A program made the position numbers and the translations under genes. Source: Sphingopyxis sp. LC81 (lineage in GTDB: Bacteria; Pseudomonadota; Alphaproteobacteria; Sphingomonadales; Sphingomonadaceae). Taken from it: a DNA stretch of 59,865 nt. The stretch lies in contig NZ_JNFD01000039.1 of assembly GCF_000756375.1 (NCBI RefSeq), positions 1 to 59,865 on the forward strand, in the 5' to 3' direction. This document shows, piece after piece, positions 54,552 to 59,865 of the stretch (position 1 is its first letter; every line of letters begins with the position of its first letter). Under the pieces are notes generated by a model. The model was given only the letters and a program-made list of their open reading frames with translations, was not told the origin of the DNA and did no database searches.

Positions 54552-55772
54552 TTAGCCGCCGTGCGCGCGGATCCATTTCTCTACCACCGGCGCAATCTCC
54601 TCGCGCCACTTGCGGCCGTTGAAAATCCCGTAATGGCCGACGCCCTTCACCATCAGATATTTCTTCTGGTCGGCCGGCAGCGCCTTGGCGATCGTCAGCG
54701 CCGCCTTGGTCTGGCCGATCCCTGAAATATCGTCGCGCTCGCCCTCGATCGCGAGGATCGCGATGTCCTCGATGACGCCGACATCGACCGGCTGGCCGCG
54801 GTGCGTCATCTCGCCCTTCGGCAGCAGGTGGCGCTGGAACACGACATCGACGGTCTGCAGGTAGAATTCGGCGGTCATGTCGCACACCGCGCGATATTCG
54901 TCGTAGAATTCCTTGGTCTTGTCGGCGCTCTCACCGTCGCCATCGACCAGATGTTTGAACATCTCCCAATGGCTCATCATGTGATTGCCAAGGTTCATCG
55001 ACATGAAGCCGGCAAGCTGCAGGAAGCCCGGATAGACGCGGCGCCCGGCGCCCGGATAATAAGCCGGGACGGTCGCGATGACATTTTCCTGGAACCAGGC
55101 GTGCGGGCGCGTCATCGCATGGTCGTTGACCGCGGTCGGCGCCTTGCGCGTGTCGATCGGGCCGCCCATCATCGTCAGCGTCTTCGGCCGGCACTTATGC
55201 TTGTTCGCTGCCATGATCGCCGCGGCGGCGAGGCTCGGCACCGAAGGCTGGCACACCGCCAGCACATGCGCGCCGGGGCCAATATGCTCGAGCCACGAGA
55301 TCAGATAATCGACATAATCGTCGAGGTCGAACTTGCCGGCTTCGAGCGGCACGTTGCGCGCGTCGCGCCAGTCGGTGATCCACAGGTCATGGCCGGGCAG
55401 CATGCGTTCGACCGTGCCGCGCAGCAGCGTCGCATAATGGCCCGACATCGGCGCGACGATCAGCAGCTTGGGCGCATCTTTCGACCCCTTATGCTTGAAA
55501 TGCTTGAGCTGGCCGAACGGCTTGCGCGCCTCGACGACCTCGGTCACGCGCACCGTTTCGCCCTCGACGATCGTCTCGTACAGCTCGAACCCCGGCTTGC
55601 CGCGCGGCGCCGAGGCATGCGCGAACACTTCGAGCGCGGAAGCAAACATCGGGCTGCCGCTGAAATAGCCGAGCGGATTTGCCGGATGCTGCATCACCTG
55701 CGCACCCGCGGTCGCCAGCGCACTCGCGCCTGCGAGCCAGTTCTTCTGCATGTCAAAAGCGTGATACAGCAT
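54552..55772 (-). CDS. phaZ: intracellular poly(3-hydroxybutyrate) depolymerase
   Basis: A 406-aa PhaZ of the intracellular type: no signal peptide, Cys nucleophile in VCQPSVP (Cys174) instead of the lipase Ser, N-terminal MLYHAFDMQKNW and HYGIFNGRKW near the C-terminus with the His. Mobilises stored PHB. ATG 55772 chosen as the start of homology. A PhaR-like operator lies about 85 bp upstream. Confidence 0.95.
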   Translation of the reverse strand: MLYHAFDMQKNWLAGASALATAGAQVMQHPANPLGYFSGSPMFASALEVFAHASAPRGKPGFELYETIVEGETVRVTEVVEARKPFGQLKHFKHKGSKDAPKLLIVAPMSGHYATLLRGTVERMLPGHDLWITDWRDARNVPLEAGKFDLDDYVDYLISWLEHIGPGAHVLAVCQPSVPSLAAAAIMAANKHKCRPKTLTMMGGPIDTRKAPTAVNDHAMTRPHAWFQENVIATVPAYYPGAGRRVYPGFLQLAGFMSMNLGNHMMSHWEMFKHLVDGDGESADKTKEFYDEYRAVCDMTAEFYLQTVDVVFQRHLLPKGEMTHRGQPVDVGVIEDIAILAIEGERDDISGIGQTKAALTIAKALPADQKKYLMVKGVGHYGIFNGRKWREEIAPVVEKWIRAHGG

Positions 55773-55854
55773 ATTCGATTCTTCCTTGCGTGACCCCGGC
55801 GGCGCTCTTCGGCACCTGCTCATTGGTTAGCAGTCTAGGGGCTCATCCTCATTG

Positions 55855-55866
55855 TGCAATGCATCA
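55855..55866 (-). promoter_or_regulatory. possible PhaR operator upstream of phaZ
   Basis: TGCAATGCATCA fits the TGC-N3-GCA core of PhaR sites known in alphaproteobacteria. It lies 83-94 bp upstream of the phaZ start. No PhaR gene is in the window. Confidence 0.4.
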
Positions 55867-55963
55867 AAATCGTTGCGAGGCGTACCGAAGTCGAATAATC
55901 TGCGGGGAACGGCGCATGATGTGCCGATGGAGTGACTATGTCTGAGATTGCGGGCGACCGCTA

Positions 55964-56048
55964 ACATCCCGGCGTAATCGGGATGTGCGCAGCGTGCGGA
56001 CCAACGGGTCCGCGCGCCTTTGTTGCTTGATAATCCCGGATAATCCCA
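55964..56048 (+). promoter_or_regulatory. structured leader before the YjhX-family gene
   Basis: Hairpin 1: ACATCCCG (55964-55971) pairs with CGGGATGT (55979-55986). Hairpin 2: GCGGACC (55996-56002) pairs with GGTCCGC (56007-56013), loop AACG. Then a tandem repeat GATAATCCCG / GATAATCCCA (56029-56048) ends on the first base of the ATG; no Shine-Dalgarno is visible. Suggests autoregulation or translational control. Confidence 0.45.
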
Positions 56049-56305
56049 TGAATATTTCGAAAGCGGAGCAGCGCATGCTCCATGTCCTGGCGCAGGGCGG
56101 CATGATCCGCCATCGGCGCGGCGAAAACGGTCATATCGTCGAAGCTTTGTGCTTCACGCGCGATGGCCACGTCCTCGCCAATACCGGCCTGCCCTTGTTC
56201 AACCGCCTGCGGCGGCGCGGTTTCATCGGCTCGCAGAACGGGGCGCCATACCGCATCACGCAGGCGGGTCTTCGCGCCGTGCGCGCGCAGCTCGACAACC
56301 GGTGA
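56048..56305 (+). CDS. YjhX-family putative toxin (orphan)
   Basis: An 85-aa basic protein of the YjhX (UPF0386) family: MNISKAEQRMLHVLAQGG, a CFTRDGHVLA segment, FNRLRRRGFI and NGAPYRITQAGLRAVRAQL. In E. coli YjhX was reported as a toxin paired with a GNAT antitoxin (YjhQ); no GNAT gene is adjacent here. Could be a winged-helix DNA-binding protein. Followed by a strong terminator. Confidence 0.87.
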   Translation: MNISKAEQRMLHVLAQGGMIRHRRGENGHIVEALCFTRDGHVLANTGLPLFNRLRRRGFIGSQNGAPYRITQAGLRAVRAQLDNR

Positions 56306-56322
56306 CGATCGGGCGTTGATGA

Positions 56323-56355
56323 TCGGGAGCGCGGCGCGGGTCGCCGCGCTCCCTT
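56323..56355 (+). terminator. rho-independent terminator after the YjhX gene
   Basis: Perfect 12-bp stem GGGAGCGCGGCG / CGCCGCGCTCCC (loop 56335-56339) followed by TTTT (56352-56355). Isolates the YjhX gene from the ABC exporter. Confidence 0.85.
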
Positions 56356-56451
56356 TTCGGCCGACAATATCGCCCCGCTTCAAAGCGCTTGAAGCCATGT
56401 GTCATTCTGCGGCGTTGGGCGGCATCGGCGGGGCTGCTAGGGCCGTCGTCC

Positions 56452-58236
56452 ATGGCGACCACATCCGACAAATCCGACCCGCCCCGCCGCAAGCTCGGCA
56501 GCCTGCGCATGGTATGGCACTATGCCAGCCGTTATCCGCTGCAACTGGTCATCGCCGGGATCGCACTGGGGATTGCCGCGCTCGCGACGCTCGCCATTCC
56601 CTACCAATTCAAGGCGATGATCGACAGCGGCTTCATCGCCGGCGGCGGCGACGTCGCCCCGCATTTCCGCCTCTTCTACGCTATCTGCATCGCGCTTGCC
56701 GTCGCGACCGCGCTGCGTTTCTATTTCGTCAGCTGGCTGGGCGAGCGCACCGTCGCCGATATCCGCCAGGCGGTGCAGCAGAACCTGCTGCGCCTCGCGC
56801 CCGGCTTCTTCGAGGAAAACCGCCCGTCTGAAATCGCCTCGCGCATGACGTCGGACACCGCGATCATCGAGCAGGTCGTCGGCACCACCGTCTCGGTCGC
56901 GCTCCGCAACACCGTGATGGGCATCGGGGGCATCATCTATCTGTTCAGCCTCTCGCCCAAACTGACCGCGGGCATATTGCTCGGCATCCCCCTGATCATC
57001 CTGCCGATCGTCCTCCTCGGCCGCCGGCTCCAGAAAGTCTCGCGGACCAGCCAGGACCGTGTTGCCGATATCGGCGCGACGACCGCCGAACAGATGGGCG
57101 CGATGAAGATCGTCCAGGCGTTCGGGCAGGAAGCGCGCGAGGCCGACCGTTTCTCGGTTGCGGTCGAAGCCAATTTCGCGACCGCCAAGCGCCGCATTCG
57201 CCTTCGTGCGATCATTACAGCGACCGTGATCGGCCTCTTGTTCGGCGCGATCACCACCCTGCTCTGGTACGGTGCCGAAGGCGTCGCGCAAGGGACGATC
57301 ACCGGCGGCACCATCGCCGCCTTCGTCCTCACCGGCGTGCTCGTCGCGGGCGCGTTCGGAGCATTGACCGAAGTCTATGGCGACCTGCTCCGCGCCGCGG
57401 GCGCCGCCGAACGGCTGAGCGAGCTGCTCAATGCCGACGCGAGCATCGCGCCGCCCGCGAATCCGCGCCGTTTCCCCGAGCCGCCCCTCGGCACGCTCGA
57501 ATTCGATCATGTCGAATTCCACTATCCGACCCGCCCCGATGCGCCAGCGCTCCATGATTTCAGCCTTGCGATCCATCCGCGCGAGACGGTGGCGATCGTC
57601 GGCCCCTCGGGCGCCGGCAAGTCGACCCTGTTCCAGCTCGCCGAGCGCTTCTACGACCCACAGCGCGGCCAGATCCGCCTCGACGGCGTTCCGCTCACCG
57701 AAGCCGACCCCGCCGACATCCGCGCGCGCATCGCGATGGTGCCGCAGGAAACGGTGATCTTCGCCGCGTCGGCGCGCGACAATCTCCGCTACGGCAATTG
57801 GGCCGCGACCGACGAAGAACTCTGGGAGGCAGCGCGCGCCGCCAATGCCGAGGAATTCCTGCGCAAACTGCCCGACGGGCTCGACACCTTCATGGGCGAA
57901 GGCGGTGCGCGCCTCTCGGGCGGCCAACGCCAGCGTGTCGCGATCGCGCGCGCGCTGCTCCGCCGCGCTCCGCTGCTGCTGCTCGACGAGGCGACCTCGG
58001 CGCTCGACGCCGAGTCCGAGAAACTCGTTCAGGACGCGCTCGAAACGCTGATGCACGACCGCACGACGATCGTCATCGCGCACCGCCTCGCGACCGTGCG
58101 CGCCGCCGACCGCATCATCGTGATGGACGACGGCCGCATCGTCGAAGAGGGCAGGCACGACGAACTCGTCGCCGCCGACGGCCTCTACGCGCGCCTCGCG
58201 CGGCTCCAGTTCCAGGACAATCTCGCCGCCGCCTGA
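56452..58236 (+). CDS. ABC exporter with fused membrane and ATPase domains (MsbA/ABCB-like)
   Basis: A 594-aa half-transporter. The N-terminal six-helix domain (about 20-330) is followed by the nucleotide-binding domain: Walker A GPSGAGKSTL, Q-loop VPQETVIF, signature LSGGQRQR, Walker B LLLLDEATSALD and H-loop IVIAHRLAT. Works as a homodimer exporting a lipid or hydrophobic compound. Start ATG 56452, the likely methionine at MATTSDKSD. Confidence 0.93.
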   Translation: MATTSDKSDPPRRKLGSLRMVWHYASRYPLQLVIAGIALGIAALATLAIPYQFKAMIDSGFIAGGGDVAPHFRLFYAICIALAVATALRFYFVSWLGERTVADIRQAVQQNLLRLAPGFFEENRPSEIASRMTSDTAIIEQVVGTTVSVALRNTVMGIGGIIYLFSLSPKLTAGILLGIPLIILPIVLLGRRLQKVSRTSQDRVADIGATTAEQMGAMKIVQAFGQEAREADRFSVAVEANFATAKRRIRLRAIITATVIGLLFGAITTLLWYGAEGVAQGTITGGTIAAFVLTGVLVAGAFGALTEVYGDLLRAAGAAERLSELLNADASIAPPANPRRFPEPPLGTLEFDHVEFHYPTRPDAPALHDFSLAIHPRETVAIVGPSGAGKSTLFQLAERFYDPQRGQIRLDGVPLTEADPADIRARIAMVPQETVIFAASARDNLRYGNWAATDEELWEAARAANAEEFLRKLPDGLDTFMGEGGARLSGGQRQRVAIARALLRRAPLLLLDEATSALDAESEKLVQDALETLMHDRTTIVIAHRLATVRAADRIIVMDDGRIVEEGRHDELVAADGLYARLARLQFQDNLAAA

Positions 58237-58266
58237 CTCAAGTTCGATCGACCGAAGGAAATGATG

Positions 58267-58803
58267 ATGCTCTACGACCTGACCGTACCCGCCTGGCAGA
58301 ACGGCCTGAGGGCCCTGTCGGGAGAGCTGTCGCGGGCGCGCGCTTGGGGTGAGGAAAACGGCATCGGCGAATTGCAGTTTGCGGTCGCGCGCCTCGCACC
58401 CGACATGTTCCCGCTCGCCGCGCAGGTCCGCTTCACCTGTGTCCAGGCGCTCCAGCCGCTCGTCCGCCTCGCCGACGCCGAAGTCCCCGAATTCGCCGAG
58501 GACGCGATCGATTTCGCGGGAATGCAGGAACAGATCGCGGCGACGCTCGCGGTCCTCGATGCGATCGATCCCGCCACGCTCGGCACCGACCTCGATCGCG
58601 CGGTCAGCTTCCCGCTGCCCAACGGCATGATCTTCGACATGCGCGCCTTCGACTATGTCCGCGACTGGGCGCAGCCGCAATTCGCCTTCCATCGCACCGC
58701 GGCCTATGCGGTGCTGCGCCACATGGGCGTCCCGCTCGGCAAGGCCGATTATGTCAGCTATATGATGCGCTATCTCCGGCCCGGAACGGCTCCCGCCGCC
58801 TGA
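58267..58803 (+). CDS. DUF1993-family protein
   Basis: A 178-aa protein of the DUF1993 family, LYDLTVPAWQNGLRALSGEL near the start; DinB-like four-helix bundle likely. ATG 58267 is the best spaced of three tandem ATGs (58261, 58264, 58267) after AAGGA. The stop codon lies inside a perfect hairpin loop. Confidence 0.85.
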   Translation: MLYDLTVPAWQNGLRALSGELSRARAWGEENGIGELQFAVARLAPDMFPLAAQVRFTCVQALQPLVRLADAEVPEFAEDAIDFAGMQEQIAATLAVLDAIDPATLGTDLDRAVSFPLPNGMIFDMRAFDYVRDWAQPQFAFHRTAAYAVLRHMGVPLGKADYVSYMMRYLRPGTAPAA

Positions 58804-58813
58804 GGCGGCGGGA
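58791..58813 (+). terminator. hairpin embedding the DUF1993 stop codon
   Basis: TCCCGCCGCC pairs perfectly with GGCGGCGGGA; the TGA stop (58801-58803) is the entire loop. No T-tract, so termination is likely weaker, but the fold could protect the mRNA end. Confidence 0.5.
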
Positions 58814-58825
58814 ACCCGCCAGGGA

Positions 58826-59260
58826 TCAGATCAGACTGGCGTAATTCTGGATCCCCGGAAAGGCGAGCTTCGATCCGCCATTGCGCCGGATCGCCCCGAT
58901 CGCCTCATCGACGCGCAGGTATCGCGCCCGCGCTTCGGGTTCGAGCAGGATCGCGGCAGGTTCGGGACGCTCGGCCGCCTGTTTTACCAACATGCCCAAT
59001 TGGGCCAGATCGACGGCCTCGTTGTTCCAGCGGATCACGTCGACGGTATCGATCGTGACTCGATTTTCCTCTTTGACGGGAATGCCTCCCGTATCTCCGG
59101 GCAACATGACGTCGACACTGTGCGTCGGCGGCGGGATGGTGATGATGAACATCACGAGCATCACCAGCATCACGTCGATCAACGGCGTGGTGTTGATATC
59201 GGGATCACCATTGGGGTCGGCACGAAAAATGCTGCGATGAAACCTGCTGCGATTGCGCAT
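58826..59260 (-). CDS. ExbD/TolR-family biopolymer transport protein
   Basis: A 144-aa single-pass protein: PDINTTPLIDVMLVMLVMFI (TM about 19-40) with the conserved Asp in LIDVML, then a periplasmic domain. Proton-motive-force coupling subunit. GGGAGAGAG precedes ATG 59260. No ExbB/TolQ gene is adjacent; it stands alone behind an ompA-family gene. Confidence 0.92.
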   Translation of the reverse strand: MRNRSRFHRSIFRADPNGDPDINTTPLIDVMLVMLVMFIITIPPPTHSVDVMLPGDTGGIPVKEENRVTIDTVDVIRWNNEAVDLAQLGMLVKQAAERPEPAAILLEPEARARYLRVDEAIGAIRRNGGSKLAFPGIQNYASLI

Positions 59261-59435
59261 CGTCTCTCTCCCGCTGGGGGAGGACGCACCGCGCTTGACG
59301 GGCACCACCCCCTCATCGAGGGCCCAAGACCATCTCACGCCCTGAAAGTGATGGTATATCATACTGCGAAACGAGCAAGCAGAAACTGGAAAATGAGCAG
59401 CGGACGATTACTGCCGTACAAAGCGCGCATAAAGA

Positions 59436-59463
59436 AAGGGCGGCACCTTTCGGCACCGCCCTT
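59436..59463 (-). terminator. rho-independent terminator after the OmpA-family gene
   Basis: AAGGGCGGCACC (59436-59447), loop TTTC, GGCACCGCCCTT (59452-59463). Read on the minus strand it has a GAAA tetraloop with wobble pairs next to it, followed by TCTTT; on the plus strand CTTTTTT follows. Separates the OmpA-family and ExbD genes. Confidence 0.8.
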
Positions 59464-59502
59464 CTTTTTTCGTTCCGTCCCAGTCGGGAGCGGAAACCGG
59501 TC

Positions 59503-59865
59503 TTACATGCCCGAGTTCGGACCGTAAGTGATTTCCACGCGACGGTTCTGGTCGTTGCGGACGCCATCGGCGGTTGCAACGGCCGGGCGGCTTTCGCCGA
59601 AGCCCTGCGCGCTGATCGAGCCATCCGAGATACCGCGAGCGGTGAGATAGCTGCGAACCGCGGTGTTGCGACGTTCCGACAGGCCGACGTTGTACTTGGC
59701 CGAACCCGAACGGTCAGCGTGACCGGCGAGCATGACCTGCGTACCCGTGCAACCACGGTTGTAGGCGCTGATCGCGTTGTCGAGCGTCGAAGCCGCTTCC
59801 GGCGTGATGTCCGACTTATCCCAGTCGAAGTACACGATATACGGTCCCGGTGCGCATTCCACGAC
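59503..59865 (-). CDS. OmpA-family outer-membrane protein, C-terminal part (5' truncated)
   Basis: An OmpA-like peptidoglycan-binding domain of about 120 residues, running off the right edge. IVYFDWDKSDIT, LAGHADRSGSAKYNVGLSE and NDQNRRVEITYG are the conserved features. Structural outer-membrane/peptidoglycan link. The N-terminal barrel and start lie outside the window. Confidence 0.92.
   Translation of the reverse strand, partial: VVECAPGPYIVYFDWDKSDITPEAASTLDNAISAYNRGCTGTQVMLAGHADRSGSAKYNVGLSERRNTAVRSYLTARGISDGSISAQGFGESRPAVATADGVRNDQNRRVEITYGPNSGM

Noticed and set aside
56437..58722. 761-codon minus-strand frame opposite the ABC exporter
   Set aside because: Shadow frame; the plus strand carries Walker A, signature and Walker B.

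Overview
The window is high-GC chromosomal DNA, almost wall-to-wall with genes. I infer an alphaproteobacterium of the order Sphingomonadales, Sphingopyxis-like. The inference rests on the TCA cluster layout, the exosortase-A-associated polysaccharide genes, the small XRE/S24 regulator set, the YkvA (DUF1232) and MpaB-type proteins, and the codon bias. No rRNA, tRNA, CRISPR array, insertion sequence or clear prophage was seen.

Layout. 1-5.1 kb: end of an unknown gene, alpha/beta hydrolase, MpaB/rubber-oxygenase-type heme protein, TRIC-like channel, GFA-family protein, secreted M20 amidohydrolase. 5.2-17.4 kb, mostly minus strand: a TCA-cycle block read mdh - secreted unknown - sucD - sucA - sucB - lipoprotein - lpd, and beside it sdhB - thioesterase - zapE, with a deacetylase-like gene wedged between mdh and zapE. 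sucC and sdhCDA are not here. 17.5-26.6 kb: an envelope locus with a polysaccharide flippase, HAD phosphatase, TagF/TagB-like transferase, CDP-alcohol phosphotransferase and HIT protein (plus strand, start/stop overlaps). Facing it are a LicC-like cytidylyltransferase, a MobA-like nucleotidyltransferase and an esterase; a lipid kinase and a metallophosphoesterase follow. Together they could make and export a phosphodiester-linked glycan or an unusual phospholipid; this is inference. 26.7-28.8 kb: a CrtC/AttH-like protein translationally coupled to an EcKL/APH-type kinase.

28.9-37.7 kb: rplM-rpsI, ctaA with a secreted partner, M48 protease, msrA, a complete yfiR-yfiN-yfiB c-di-GMP module, galU and an aquaporin. 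37.8-41.8 kb: a soluble chemoreceptor with a CBS-like domain, a lipoprotein, an S24/XRE repressor divergent from two small genes across two palindromic operators, and a membrane protein. 41.9-45.8 kb: exosortase-A-associated glycosyltransferase, a 54-aa ORF, O-ligase/polymerase and acyltransferase. 45.8-53.7 kb: topoisomerase IB, MscS channel, a maoC - thiolase - CMD - ABM operon, soxR with a SoxR-type overlong-spacer promoter facing a glyoxalase-family gene, a PNPOx-like stress protein, a dipeptide epimerase and YkvA. 53.7-59.9 kb: EamA permease, PHB depolymerase phaZ, an orphan YjhX-family gene with a structured leader, an ABC exporter, DUF1993, an ExbD/TolR protein and a truncated OmpA-family gene.

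Translation coupling is heavy throughout (ATGA, GTGA, TAATG junctions), so many starts are fixed by overlap with the upstream stop.
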